64,000 nucleotides of DNA from Lacibacter sp. H407 (GTDB lineage: Bacteria; Bacteroidota; Bacteroidia; Chitinophagales; Chitinophagaceae): the NCBI RefSeq assembly GCF_037892605.1, contig NZ_JBBKTU010000001.1, positions 744,001-808,000 of the forward strand. Reading direction: 5' to 3'. This document shows positions 24,400-33,254 of this stretch, piece by piece (the first letter of the stretch is position 1; each line of letters starts with the position of its first letter). Under the pieces are notes generated by a model. The model worked only from the letters and a program-made list of their open reading frames with translations. It was not told the DNA's origin and searched no databases. A program made the translations under genes and the position numbers.

Positions 24400-24925
24400 G
24401 TGATGATTTATTTTGTTGCATCCATTCTTCCAGTAACGGAAAAGCGATCTTGAACCATTCAGTATAATCACCGGCGTTGTGCTCCAGTTCAACTTTTATA
24501 TCGGTCATGCTTTTATAGCAAACTTCACTTACTTCCTCTTCATTCAATTGCATGTCACCTTCATACTCACCTACAAACACATGATCGAATTCATGCTCCG
24601 TTAATCCATTATCAAATGCTGCTTTGTACGTAAAATGAAATGCTTTGCTGATGGCAACTGTAAATCCCAACTCTTCCTGCAACCGGCGGAGAGCTGCCTG
24701 CTCTGTTGTTTCGCCGGGCATTGGATGACTGCAACAGGCATTGGTCCACAATGATGGACTGTGATATTTTGTTGCCGCCCTTTTTTGCAACAGCATGTTT
24801 CCTTTTTTATCGTACAGGAATACACTGAAAGCACGGTGCAGCAAAGCTTTTTCGTGTGCTTCCATTTTTTCCATGGAACCAATAGCTTCATCGATCTCAT
24901 TCACGAGAATTACTTCATGCATCAT
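24386..24925 (-). CDS. idi: Isopentenyl-diphosphate delta-isomerase, type 1
   Basis: The 179-residue Nudix-fold enzyme interconverts IPP and DMAPP, supplying precursors for carotenoids. The catalytic cysteine is Cys65 in NACCSHP, and metal/active-site glutamates lie in ALRRLQEELG (residues 78-87). Histidine His30 precedes the conserved AFSVFL. Start could be 24925 or 24922. It is 22 bases after crtB and overlaps the crtD-like gene, so it is embedded in the carotenoid operon. Confidence 0.93.
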   Translation of the reverse strand: MMHEVILVNEIDEAIGSMEKMEAHEKALLHRAFSVFLYDKKGNMLLQKRAATKYHSPSLWTNACCSHPMPGETTEQAALRRLQEELGFTVAISKAFHFTYKAAFDNGLTEHEFDHVFVGEYEGDMQLNEEEVSEVCYKSMTDIKVELEHNAGDYTEWFKIAFPLLEEWMQQNKSSHAAA

Positions 24926-24947
24926 TCAAAAATAAGTGATTACAGGA

Positions 24948-25784
24948 TTACATGATATTTAACTGGCTGCGTACGCCTGCTCTTACAAGGATCATCACTT
25001 TGTGATAATCGGGAATACGCACCCGCTCCTGCATAATAACGGCGGGTTGCAGTTTTTTGATCTTTCGAAACAGCGAGAGATAATATTTATACGCTACGTA
25101 TACACCAAAGCGTGCCTTGCCGGGCAACTGCATGATGCCTTCGTAGGCGTGATCAAAATCTTTTTGAATATCGGCTTCAATTTCACGTTTCTGACGCTCG
25201 GTGAAATTGGAAAAATCAAGTCCGGGGAAATAAGTGCGGTCCAATTGGTTGTAATCGGCCTGCACATCACGTAAAAAGTTTACTTTCTGGAACGCTGCAC
25301 CTAACGAACGGGCGGCCGGTTTGAGTCGCTCAAATTCAGCTTTATTTCCTTCGAGGAAAACATACAAACACATCAATCCCACCACTTCGGCACTGCCGTA
25401 AATATAATCGTTGTAACCCTGCTCTGTATAATTGGTGCGTTGCAAGTCCATCTCCATGCTATTAAAAAACGCATGGATCAACTCGTGATCAATTTCAAAT
25501 TGATTCACCGTTATCTGAAAGCTATGAAGAATGGGGTTAAGGCTGATGCCACGGTCAATTGCATCAAAAGTTTGTTTTCTGAAATCAGCAATAAGAGCGG
25601 CTTTGTCATGCTCATGAAATGTATCAACGATCTCATCAGCAAAACGAACCAATCCATAAATATTGTAAATAGGCTGACGCAGATCCTGGTGCAACAACCG
25701 AATGGCTGATGAAAAGGAAGTACTATACCGCTCGGTTGTATTGCGGCTGCACAATTCACATACTTCATGAAAAACCTTCATCAT
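24948..25784 (-). CDS. crtB: Phytoene synthase
   Basis: The 278-residue squalene/phytoene synthase condenses two geranylgeranyl diphosphates to phytoene. Both Mg-binding DxxxD motifs are present: DEIVD (residues 50-54) and DVQAD (173-177). YSTSFSSAIRLL and the FQKVNFLRD segment are typical. Start ATG at 25784 overlaps the crtI stop by 4 bp (ATGA). The two adjacent ATGs differ by one codon. Confidence 0.95.
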   Translation of the reverse strand: MMKVFHEVCELCSRNTTERYSTSFSSAIRLLHQDLRQPIYNIYGLVRFADEIVDTFHEHDKAALIADFRKQTFDAIDRGISLNPILHSFQITVNQFEIDHELIHAFFNSMEMDLQRTNYTEQGYNDYIYGSAEVVGLMCLYVFLEGNKAEFERLKPAARSLGAAFQKVNFLRDVQADYNQLDRTYFPGLDFSNFTERQKREIEADIQKDFDHAYEGIMQLPGKARFGVYVAYKYYLSLFRKIKKLQPAVIMQERVRIPDYHKVMILVRAGVRSQLNIM

Positions 25785-27280
25785 AAATGCACCTTTGTTT
25801 GAACAGATTTTGAGAAATGCTTACTCACCAGATTTGCCACCACTTCACCACTGATCAAACTTGGCGGAACCCCGGGTCCCGGCACCGTTAACTGCCCTGT
25901 GTAGTACAAATTAGTGACTTTTTTGCTCCTGCACGATGGTTTTAAAACAGCCGTTTGAAGAAGCGTATTCGCTAACCCGTAAGCATTCCCTTTAAACGCA
26001 TTGTAATCCGTTACGAAATCACTTACTGAATAAGATTTTTTATAAACAATCGATTGCTGAATTTGTTCACCAATACGCTGCTCAAATCGATTTAAAATTT
26101 GACAGAAGTATTGATCACGAAGTTCCTCGGTATCGCCGCTAAGACCGGCAGCAACAGGAATCAGGAAAAATAAATTCTCATGTCCTTCAGGAGCCCCACC
26201 CGGATCAGTAGCGGTGGTGGCACTTACATAAAACAAGGGATCGGTAGGCCATTTCGGATCGCTGTAAATTTCTTTTCCATGCCGTTCAAAATCGGCATCG
26301 AAGAACAATGTGTGGTGTGGACTGTTCTTCAACCGCTTGTTCAAGCCTACATAATAAAGTAAACAGGAGGGAGCCATTACACGGTTACTCCAGTAGGCAT
26401 CTGAATAAGCCTGATCGTGATGGTGTAGCAGTTTTGTTTCGGTGAAATGATAATCAGCGCCGCTGATGATCACATCGGCTTCATACAAAACATCATCCAC
26501 CATTATTCCGGTTGCAATACCATCGTTTGTTTTGATGGATTGTACATCTTTGTTGAATTCAAATTTCACACCCAGCTCAACAGCCAGACTATGCATAGCT
26601 TCCACAATTTTATACATACCGCCAACAGGATACCAGGTGCCCAGTTTAACATCAGCATAGTTCATCAAACTGTAAAGCGCAGGAATTTTTTCAGGTAATG
26701 CACCGAGAAATAACACAGGGAACTCCATCAGTTCACGTAAGCGTGGATCGGTAAAATGTTTATGTACATGTGTTTTCATGGAAGCAAACACATCCAGGCG
26801 AAGAATGCCCTTGAGCAGATCCATTTCTGCAAATTCAGTGAGTGATTGTCCGGGTTTGAAAACAAGTTTGTTGATGCCTACTTCATATTTGTAAGCTGCT
26901 TCATCCATAAAATGGTCAAGCTTTGCAGCACTGCCGGGTTCGATCCGTTCAAACAAGTTACGCAACGCATCGTAATCGGCAGGAATATCAACCACATCGT
27001 TATTATAATATATGCGGTACGAAGGATCCAACCGCTTGAGTTGATAATAATCACTTACCTTTTTCCCGAATTGACGGAAGTATCGTTCAAACACATCCGG
27101 CATCCAGTACCAGCTCGGGCCCATATCAAATGTAAAACCGTCGGCTTTCAATTGACGGGCACGGCCACCGGGTTGTTCATGCTTTTCAAATACAGTCACT
27201 TTCCACCCGCTACGGGCAAGAAATGAGGCAGCCGACATACCGGCAAAGCCGCTACCAATAACGATTGCTTGTTGGGCCAA
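25781..27280 (-). CDS. crtI: Phytoene desaturase
   Basis: The 499-residue FAD enzyme desaturates phytoene toward lycopene. It shows the N-terminal FAD site IGSGFAGMSAA (residues 8-18), GGRARQLKADGF and the C-terminal GQLTVPGPGVPPSLISG. It is directly upstream of crtB, the standard pairing. The start is a TTG codon at 27280-27278, 12 bases after the sigma factor stop; no ATG exists upstream in frame, and the sequence downstream is already inside the FAD fold. Confidence 0.94.
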   Translation of the reverse strand: MAQQAIVIGSGFAGMSAASFLARSGWKVTVFEKHEQPGGRARQLKADGFTFDMGPSWYWMPDVFERYFRQFGKKVSDYYQLKRLDPSYRIYYNNDVVDIPADYDALRNLFERIEPGSAAKLDHFMDEAAYKYEVGINKLVFKPGQSLTEFAEMDLLKGILRLDVFASMKTHVHKHFTDPRLRELMEFPVLFLGALPEKIPALYSLMNYADVKLGTWYPVGGMYKIVEAMHSLAVELGVKFEFNKDVQSIKTNDGIATGIMVDDVLYEADVIISGADYHFTETKLLHHHDQAYSDAYWSNRVMAPSCLLYYVGLNKRLKNSPHHTLFFDADFERHGKEIYSDPKWPTDPLFYVSATTATDPGGAPEGHENLFFLIPVAAGLSGDTEELRDQYFCQILNRFEQRIGEQIQQSIVYKKSYSVSDFVTDYNAFKGNAYGLANTLLQTAVLKPSCRSKKVTNLYYTGQLTVPGPGVPPSLISGEVVANLVSKHFSKSVQTKVHL

Positions 27281-27292
27281 AGTAGAAATTGT

Positions 27293-27793
27293 TTAATACC
27301 TGCTGATTTGTTCCTTCAGCAATTTACGGGCAAAATGGATACGGCTCTTGATTGTTCCAAGTGGCTCTTGTAAAACATGGGCTATTTCATGATACTTGAA
27401 ACCTTCAAAATACAACATGAAAGGCTGTTTGAAAATATCGGGGAGTTGATGGATGGCTTTTTGGATCTCTTTCATCTTCATACTCGTTTCAGCTTCATTG
27501 GCTACGGTTGCCTGCTGAAAATCCAGAAAGAAATCATTGGGTGTAGAATCAAAAATGGTATTCTGTTTCACCTTGCGGCGATAGTTATTAATAAAAATAT
27601 TACGCATAATGGTGTACAGCCAGGCTTTGATGTTGGTGCCCACATTATACTTTTCACGGTTCGACAATGCCCGAAACATGGTTTCCTGTAACAGGTCCTT
27701 TGCCGTTTCATTATCCCTCGTCAACGTAAAGGCAAAGGGCTTCAGAAAATCGGTATTGTTCAAAAGCATTTGATTAAATTCTACAGTTGACAT
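27293..27793 (-). CDS. ECF-type RNA polymerase sigma factor
   Basis: The 166-residue protein has sigma region 2 (LKPFAFTLTRDNETAKDLLQ then RALSNREKY and IKAWLYTIMRNIFINNYRR) and region 4 (LPDIFKQPFMLYFEGFKYHEIAHVL then GTIKSRIHFARKLL). That is the minimal region 2 plus 4 layout of ECF factors. It is the first gene of the carotenoid operon, 12 bases before crtI, so it probably drives its own transcription and that of the pigment genes. No adjacent anti-sigma gene is present in the window. Confidence 0.93.
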   Translation of the reverse strand: MSTVEFNQMLLNNTDFLKPFAFTLTRDNETAKDLLQETMFRALSNREKYNVGTNIKAWLYTIMRNIFINNYRRKVKQNTIFDSTPNDFFLDFQQATVANEAETSMKMKEIQKAIHQLPDIFKQPFMLYFEGFKYHEIAHVLQEPLGTIKSRIHFARKLLKEQISRY

Positions 27794-27799
27794 AAAATC

Positions 27800-27887
27800 G
27801 TGTTTAATAATTTATAGTGTAAAGTTAAACAAATCAATGTTAGCACACCAAATTTTTGTTTAATTATTTTTTAAAAAGATTAAACAC
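27800..27887 (-). promoter_or_regulatory. Candidate operator of the carotenoid operon: duplicated GTTTAA/TTAAAC inverted pairs
   Basis: Upstream of the sigma gene, GTTTAA (27802-27807) and TTAAAC (27825-27830) form one inverted pair with 17 bases between. A second pair, GTTTAA (27858-27863) and TTAAAC (27880-27885), has 16 bases between. The outermost arms extend to a perfect 9-bp match, GTGTTTAAT (27800-27808) and ATTAAACAC (27879-27887). The area is AT-rich, so chance matches are possible, but the repeated geometry suits a dimeric or tetrameric regulator such as the MerR protein encoded upstream. Confidence 0.4.
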
Positions 27888-27909
27888 TTTGCAGCCAACC
27901 AGTTATAAT

Positions 27910-27935
27910 GAAAAATCCCCCGGAGTACGGGGGAT
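27910..27935 (-). terminator. Rho-independent terminator after MerR gene
   Basis: ATCCCCCG (27915-27922) and CGGGGGAT (27928-27935) form an 8-bp stem with a 5-base loop. On the minus strand a TTTTTC tract follows. It separates the regulator gene (stop at 27961) from the sigma-crt operon. Confidence 0.85.
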
Positions 27936-27960
27936 ATACGTATAAAAACAGTTGGAAAGA

Positions 27961-28845
27961 TTATGACAATGTGCCTAAAAGTTCATTTACTTCGGCAAGT
28001 GATTTCAGAAAACGGATGTTTGAAGGAACTACTTTTTTCTCGAATGTTTGTGCCAGCAATCCTGAAATAAGGATCTGTTGCTGTGGGAAACGCATCTTCA
28101 GATTGTTGAGGAATTTGTCAAAATTAAACTCCTTCATTACCGTGGTAAGATGCGTATAGATATAATCAGGCTTCTTCAGTCCCACTACATATTCCAGATC
28201 TTTCACCGGCACGTTCGATCCAAGATAGATCACTTCTACACCTCTGCTTTTTAATAAAAACTGGAGGAAAAGCAATCCAACTTCATGATGTTCATTTTCC
28301 GGCAAGAAAAGCAGCATTTTAGTTTTGAGTGAAAGCGGCGTAACAACACTATCGATACCCACGATCAATTTTTGACGGATGATATTCGTCATCAAATGTT
28401 CCTGTGCCGGGTTGATATGATCCGTCATCCACAAAATACCTATCCGCTCCATGAAAGGAAAAATGATATAAGTGATCGTCTTTTCAATACCACGGGCAGC
28501 AATATGCTGATCAATTACTTTCTCAAAACCATCCAACTCCATGTCAACCATGTGCTGGATCAATTCATTGATAATACGCTCCTGCTGTGCCTGCGGACCG
28601 GTTAGTGTCAATGTTTTCTCCCGCAACTCTTCATTGCTCATACGATTGATATGAGAAATTTTATACCCGTACTTATTCAGCAAGGATATATTCAGCAACA
28701 TTTTTAATTCCTGGTTGCTGTAGTAGCGGATATTCGTAGCTGTACGTTGCGGCTTAAGAAATGAATAGCGCTGCTCCCATATCCGTATGGTGTGCGCTTT
28801 TATTCCGCTGAGATTTTCAAGGTCTTTAATTGTAAACTTGTTCAT
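27961..28845 (-). CDS. MerR-family regulator with cobalamin-binding domain (CarH/LitR-like)
   Basis: This 294-residue protein has a MerR DNA-binding head (residues 3-70; NKFTIKDLENLSGIKAHTIRIWEQRY), then a helical B12-binding region and a Rossmann-like cobalamin domain. Both hallmarks of light-sensing CarH are intact: the Wx9EH motif with Trp139 and Glu149-His150, and ExHxxG with Glu185, His187 and Gly190. Such proteins bind adenosylcobalamin in the dark, repress carotenoid genes and release DNA on illumination. It lies directly upstream of the carotenoid operon on the same strand. ATG at 28845 gives the family start; a longer open frame to 29046 is rejected. Confidence 0.9.
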   Translation of the reverse strand: MNKFTIKDLENLSGIKAHTIRIWEQRYSFLKPQRTATNIRYYSNQELKMLLNISLLNKYGYKISHINRMSNEELREKTLTLTGPQAQQERIINELIQHMVDMELDGFEKVIDQHIAARGIEKTITYIIFPFMERIGILWMTDHINPAQEHLMTNIIRQKLIVGIDSVVTPLSLKTKMLLFLPENEHHEVGLLFLQFLLKSRGVEVIYLGSNVPVKDLEYVVGLKKPDYIYTHLTTVMKEFNFDKFLNNLKMRFPQQQILISGLLAQTFEKKVVPSNIRFLKSLAEVNELLGTLS

Positions 28846-28921
28846 CGTTTTCGTTGCTCCGGGAATAATTACAACTGCAAAATAAAAAAGTTCAGTAGAA
28901 CAAAAAGAAGGGGAAAAAAGA

Positions 28922-30124
28922 TCAGGAACCAGGCAAAAAGGACTTGTACAAAGCTGCAAGTTCAGCCGTTTCAACCTGCTTGGATAAACGGGCTTGGGCT
29001 TCTGCCGCCGCCGCTGTTGAAAGCTGTTGCTGCAAACCAACATCATTGATGAGCCTTGTTAACTGGGCAACCAATCCTTGTTGATCAGCGGCCAGCAAAC
29101 CCGTTCGCCCATCTTCGATCAACTCCGGAATGCCACCCACGTTTGTACTTACGATGGGTTTACCCGCCGCCATAGCTTCCATAAGCGAAACAGGTGTTCC
29201 TTCATTGAGTGAGGTAAGCATCACAATATCCAAACCGGCAAATACACGGTCCATATCGGTGCGCCAGGATGTAAATACAAACGGAATATTCTCCGACGAT
29301 GCATCAGCTGTAATGGAGTATGCTAACTGTTTGGCCGAAAGTATTTCCTGCAGCATTTTTTTCTCCGTACCATCGCCCACAATAAAAAAACGCAGCTTTT
29401 TTGTTGCAGCATGTGTATGTAAGATTTCTTCGGCCACTTCAATAAAAAGACGATGTTGTTTCACCGGAACCAACCTCCCTGCAATACCAATTGCAACAAC
29501 ATCTTCCTGCAATCCAAACTCATCCCGAAACTGTTTGCGCTTGTGCCGATCACCATCTCGGTAAAGATTTGTTTCGATGCCCAGTCGGATCAGTCTTATT
29601 TTTTTTTCGGCAGCGATCCGGTATTGATAAATCAATTCCTGTTGCAGAGTTTGATTGATAGCGATCAATACTGTTGAATAAGTTGCCAGCCAACGTTCGA
29701 TCCGTACAATTAAATCTGATATAAAAGAGGAGAAATAAGAATGAAATACATGTCCGTGAAATGTATGAATTACCACGGGCACTTTACTTCGATGTGCCGC
29801 CAATCGTCCCAATACGCCCGGCTTGGCACCGTGTGTATGAACAATATGTGGTTGAAAGGAGCGAATTATCTTTTTTAATTCATTGTATGCCCGCCAATCG
29901 TTTCCCGGAATAACCGAACGTTTCATAGAGGCTATTTTCTGCACACGGAATCCTTTGTATTGTTCGAGTAAATAATCCGCTTCCTGTTCATCTGCATTGG
30001 GTGCACCGGCAACCAACAAAATATCAAACTGATCAGCTAACAACGATGCAGCACTGATGGTATTGGAAGCAGGGCCTCCTACAGAAAGACGATTGAGAAC
30101 TATGAGTAAGCGGGGCTTGTGCAA
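28922..30124 (-). CDS. Glycosyltransferase family 4 protein
   Basis: The 400-residue GT-B enzyme has an N-terminal VLNRLSVGGPASN motif, HTHGAKPGVLGRLAA, and the nucleotide-sugar domain with IAGRLVPVKQHRLFIEVA and the EX7E segment NEGTPVSLMEAMAAGKPIV. Its start is TTG at 30124-30122, 6 bases after the CpsB-like gene; no ATG occurs near. It and the phosphatase upstream form a short unit that also precedes merR, suggesting a polysaccharide function; the acceptor cannot be predicted. Confidence 0.88.
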   Translation of the reverse strand: MHKPRLLIVLNRLSVGGPASNTISAASLLADQFDILLVAGAPNADEQEADYLLEQYKGFRVQKIASMKRSVIPGNDWRAYNELKKIIRSFQPHIVHTHGAKPGVLGRLAAHRSKVPVVIHTFHGHVFHSYFSSFISDLIVRIERWLATYSTVLIAINQTLQQELIYQYRIAAEKKIRLIRLGIETNLYRDGDRHKRKQFRDEFGLQEDVVAIGIAGRLVPVKQHRLFIEVAEEILHTHAATKKLRFFIVGDGTEKKMLQEILSAKQLAYSITADASSENIPFVFTSWRTDMDRVFAGLDIVMLTSLNEGTPVSLMEAMAAGKPIVSTNVGGIPELIEDGRTGLLAADQQGLVAQLTRLINDVGLQQQLSTAAAAEAQARLSKQVETAELAALYKSFLPGS

Positions 30125-30130
30125 GTAAAC

Positions 30131-30883
30131 TTAAAGCGTAGAGTTGAGAATGAGATTTGTTTGCAACGCATGTTGTACATCTTTTACTAATTGTGGATGT
30201 TGTAATGCATCGAGATGACGCTGGTGATGAAGATCGGTACCGATCAGATCAACCAACTTATGTTCTACGAGATAATGTGCTGCATCCTGTACGCCCTTTC
30301 CATAATACCCACTGAGCGAAAGAAGATTTATCTGCAACAAACATCCCTGGTCTTTGAAGCGATGATAGGCTTCTTTACGGCTATGATAAAAATTATATCG
30401 CTCCGGATGTGCAAGTACAGGTTGATATCCTTTCACGATCAGTTCAAACAATATGTGCTTCAGATCAGTTGGTGCCTGCATAAACGATATCTCTACCAAT
30501 ACATAATTTTTATGAAAGGTTAAAAGGGGTTCATCATTTTTCAATCGGTCGGCAAACAGATCATCAATAAAATATTCAGCCGCCGCATGCACTTCCACAT
30601 CAATACCTTCTTCTTTCAATTTTTCTGTTAAGCGTTGATGTGCTGCCAGGATGGTTTCTCTTGTGTTGGGATAAAGGTCTGGATAAATATGGGGTGTGGT
30701 GATGAACTTACGATAGCCCAGCTCCATCATTTTTTTGATATAACTTACCGATGTAGCTGCATCAGGCGATCCATCATCAATACCCGGCAACAAATGCGAA
30801 TGCATATCCACCCCCAAACCACTGTAATCAATTCCAGCAGCAGATGGTGTTTCTTCTTTCTTCTTTTTAAATAATCCAAACAT
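30131..30883 (-). CDS. CpsB/YwqE-like tyrosine-protein phosphatase (PHP domain)
   Basis: The 250-residue PHP-family metalloenzyme shows DMHSHLLPGIDDG (residues 26-38, with metal ligands His28, His30), TTPHIYPDLYPN, the VLAHPERY histidine, and IGTDLHH near the end. CpsB/YwqE enzymes dephosphorylate the tyrosine kinase that controls capsule and EPS assembly. The first 15 residues are a basic tail (KKKKEE). Its place at the edge of the glycan locus fits regulation of export, but no BY-kinase gene (wzc) is in the window. Confidence 0.9.
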   Translation of the reverse strand: MFGLFKKKKEETPSAAGIDYSGLGVDMHSHLLPGIDDGSPDAATSVSYIKKMMELGYRKFITTPHIYPDLYPNTRETILAAHQRLTEKLKEEGIDVEVHAAAEYFIDDLFADRLKNDEPLLTFHKNYVLVEISFMQAPTDLKHILFELIVKGYQPVLAHPERYNFYHSRKEAYHRFKDQGCLLQINLLSLSGYYGKGVQDAAHYLVEHKLVDLIGTDLHHQRHLDALQHPQLVKDVQHALQTNLILNSTL

Positions 30884-31113
30884 AACTTCTGGATAGTAAA
30901 TTAATAGTCTACTGAAAATAAAAAGTAAAATGCGGCTGCTATAACAGAATACATTTAATCAAACTGATGAACAGAGGATGTTGAATGATCTTCCAAAGTA
31001 ATTCACCACAGTAGCAACACAACCAAATCAAGGCGCTTGCCGGAACATGGGGGTAATATGTTCCGGCTTGACTTTTTGGTTCTTTTGTGTCAAGACAAAA
31101 GAACAAGAATAAC
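30884..31113. repeat. Intergenic region with two perfect hairpins
   Basis: This 230-base gap contains no gene. GCCGGAACAT (31039-31048) and ATGTTCCGGC (31058-31067) make a 10-bp stem with a 9-base loop; GTTCTTTTGT (31079-31088) and ACAAAAGAAC (31095-31104) make another with a 6-base loop. They follow the fcl stop on the minus strand. The second motif (a GTTCTTTTGT/ACAAAAGAAC hairpin beside CAAAAAGTCAAG) is known to me as a recurring intergenic element of this phylum. Neither is followed by a T tract on the minus strand. Confidence 0.55.
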
Positions 31114-32043
31114 TTAAAACCCCAACGACTTTACTTCCTGATACACTTTTTCAACTCCTTCTCTCAACCCGATCTTCGCCTGCCACCCACGACTGTGCAG
31201 CTTCGAAACATCCAGCAACTTACGTGGGGTACCATCGGGCTTTTCGGTGTTAAACGTTAACTCGCCTTCGTATCCCACAATAGCCCGGATCATTTCCGCC
31301 AGTTCTTTGATTGATATATCTTCACCTACACCAATATTCACAAGTCCGCCTTCATCGTAACCCTGCATTAAAAAATAACAGGCATCTGCGAGGTCATCTA
31401 CATGCAGAAACTCACGGCGTGGCATACCCGAACCCCAGATTTCGACCGATGGTTGTTGTGTACGTTTGGCAACGATCATCTTTCGTAACAAAGCAGGCAG
31501 CACATGAGAGTTCTGCAGATCATAATTATCATTCGGACCATACAGATTGGTCGGCATAGCAGAAATAAAATTGCTGCCGTACTGACTGCGATACGCATCA
31601 CACAATTTCAACCCTGCAATTTTTGCAATAGCGTACGGCTCATTGGTATGTTCCAGCAAACCTGTAAGCAGGTATTCTTCTTTGATAGGTTGCTCTGCAA
31701 ACTTTGGATAAATACAGGATGAACCGAGGAACAATAACTTCGTTACACTATGCTTATGTGCCGAATGAATGACATTATTCTGGATCATCAGGTTATCATA
31801 CAAAAACTCTGCACGAAAGGTATTGTTGGCAACAATACCACCCACCTTTGCTGCTGCCAGAAACACATGATCGGGTTTATATTCTTTAAAGAACCGATCG
31901 GTTGCTTCCTGGTTCCGCAGATCCAGTTCGGCTGATGTGCGAAGTACAAGATTATCATATCCCTCTTGCTGCAATTTGCGTACTATCGCAGAACCCACCA
32001 TTCCTCTGTGACCCGCTACATAAATTTTATCGTTCTTCTCCAT
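31114..32043 (-). CDS. fcl: GDP-L-fucose synthase
   Basis: The 309-residue SDR enzyme epimerises and reduces GDP-4-keto-6-deoxymannose to GDP-L-fucose. It has the NADP site [10 protein letters not shown] (residues 10-19), the active-site serine/cysteine SSCIYP (108-113) and the YxxxK pair Tyr137/Lys141 (YAIAK). The [11 protein letters not shown] and RREFLHVDD segments are typical. It overlaps gmd by one base, making a conventional gmd-fcl GDP-fucose operon. Confidence 0.95.
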   Translation of the reverse strand: MEKNDKIYVAGHRGMVGSAIVRKLQQEGYDNLVLRTSAELDLRNQEATDRFFKEYKPDHVFLAAAKVGGIVANNTFRAEFLYDNLMIQNNVIHSAHKHSVTKLLFLGSSCIYPKFAEQPIKEEYLLTGLLEHTNEPYAIAKIAGLKLCDAYRSQYGSNFISAMPTNLYGPNDNYDLQNSHVLPALLRKMIVAKRTQQPSVEIWGSGMPRREFLHVDDLADACYFLMQGYDEGGLVNIGVGEDISIKELAEMIRAIVGYEGELTFNTEKPDGTPRKLLDVSKLHSRGWQAKIGLREGVEKVYQEVKSLGF

Positions 32044-33155
32044 TATTCAAATTGATTTTTGATCTTAAAGCCACTTTCATGCAACAGTTTTTCTTTCTTG
32101 AAAATATCAAGATCGGCTGCTACCATTTCTTTTACTAATCCGTTAAGATCATATTTTGGTTTCCAACCAAGTTTGGTATTTGCTTTTGTTGGGTCGCCGA
32201 TCAATAATTCCACTTCTGTTGGACGGAAATAACGTGGATCAACCGCCACGACTTCTGTACCAATGGCCAATTGATAATCGGCATTCGAACATGACTTCAC
32301 AATGCCGATTTCATTCTGTAACTCACCTTTAAATTCAATTTCAACGCCCACTTCTGCAAAAGCCATCCGCACAAATTCACGAACCTCTGTTGTAACGCCC
32401 GTAGCAATCACAAAATCTTCCGGTTTCTCCTGCTGCAACATCAACCACATCGCTTCTACATAATCTTTTGCATGGCCCCAGTCACGTTGTGCATTCAGGT
32501 TACCCAACCACAATTTATCCTGCATGCCTAATGCAATTTTTGCAACGGCACGGGTGATCTTTCTGGTAACAAATGTTTCACCACGCAAAGGTGACTCATG
32601 ATTAAATAAAATCCCGTTACATGCAAACATATTATACGCTTCACGATAATTGACCGTGATCCAGAACCCATACATCTTTGCAACAGCATATGGCGAACGT
32701 GGGTAGAATGGTGTCCGTTCACTTTGCGGAACTTCCTGTACCAATCCATACAATTCAGAAGTAGATGCCTGGTAAATTCTTGTCTTTTCGGTTAAGCCCA
32801 GTAAACGCACCGCTTCCAAAATACGCAATGTACCTACAGCGTCTGTATTGGCTGTGTATTCAGGAATATCGAAACTTACTTTCACATGACTCATAGCACC
32901 GAGATTGTAAATTTCATCGGGCTGCACTTCCTGGATAATGCGAATGAGATTGGAGCTGTCAGTGAGATCACCATAGTGCAACACAAAATGACGGTTGTCA
33001 ATATGCGGATCTTCATACAAATGATCGATACGATCGGTATTGAACAAACTAGAACGGCGTTTGATGCCATGCACTTCATATCCTTTCTTCAACAGAAGAT
33101 CAGATAAATAAGCGCCGTCCTGTCCGGTAACCCCTGTAATTAATGCTTTTTTCAT
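32043..33155 (-). CDS. gmd: GDP-mannose 4,6-dehydratase
   Basis: The 370-residue SDR enzyme makes GDP-4-keto-6-deoxy-D-mannose, the first step to GDP-L-fucose. Features are [10 protein letters not shown] (residues 7-16), ASTSELYG (130-137) and catalytic Tyr156/Lys160 in [22 protein letters not shown] is the family GDP-binding stretch. It starts about 100 bases after the GT2 gene's stop, in a gap of low-complexity repeats. Confidence 0.96.
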   Translation of the reverse strand: MKKALITGVTGQDGAYLSDLLLKKGYEVHGIKRRSSLFNTDRIDHLYEDPHIDNRHFVLHYGDLTDSSNLIRIIQEVQPDEIYNLGAMSHVKVSFDIPEYTANTDAVGTLRILEAVRLLGLTEKTRIYQASTSELYGLVQEVPQSERTPFYPRSPYAVAKMYGFWITVNYREAYNMFACNGILFNHESPLRGETFVTRKITRAVAKIALGMQDKLWLGNLNAQRDWGHAKDYVEAMWLMLQQEKPEDFVIATGVTTEVREFVRMAFAEVGVEIEFKGELQNEIGIVKSCSNADYQLAIGTEVVAVDPRYFRPTEVELLIGDPTKANTKLGWKPKYDLNGLVKEMVAADLDIFKKEKLLHESGFKIKNQFE

Positions 33156-33254
33156 TGATTGCTTTTCGTAATTTATAATAGTTGTTATCGTTATTTATTT
33201 TTTAACTTTTCAACTAACTCCTTCTTCCAAATTCCCAACTCCTAATCCCCCATG

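Noticed and set aside
28846-29046. N-terminal extension of the MerR frame
   Set aside because: It overlaps the upstream glycosyltransferase 3' end; the MerR head starts directly at 28845.
31079-31104. Terminator for fcl
   Set aside because: The stem is perfect but on the minus strand it is followed by CAAAAAG, not by a T tract, so it is recorded as a repeat.
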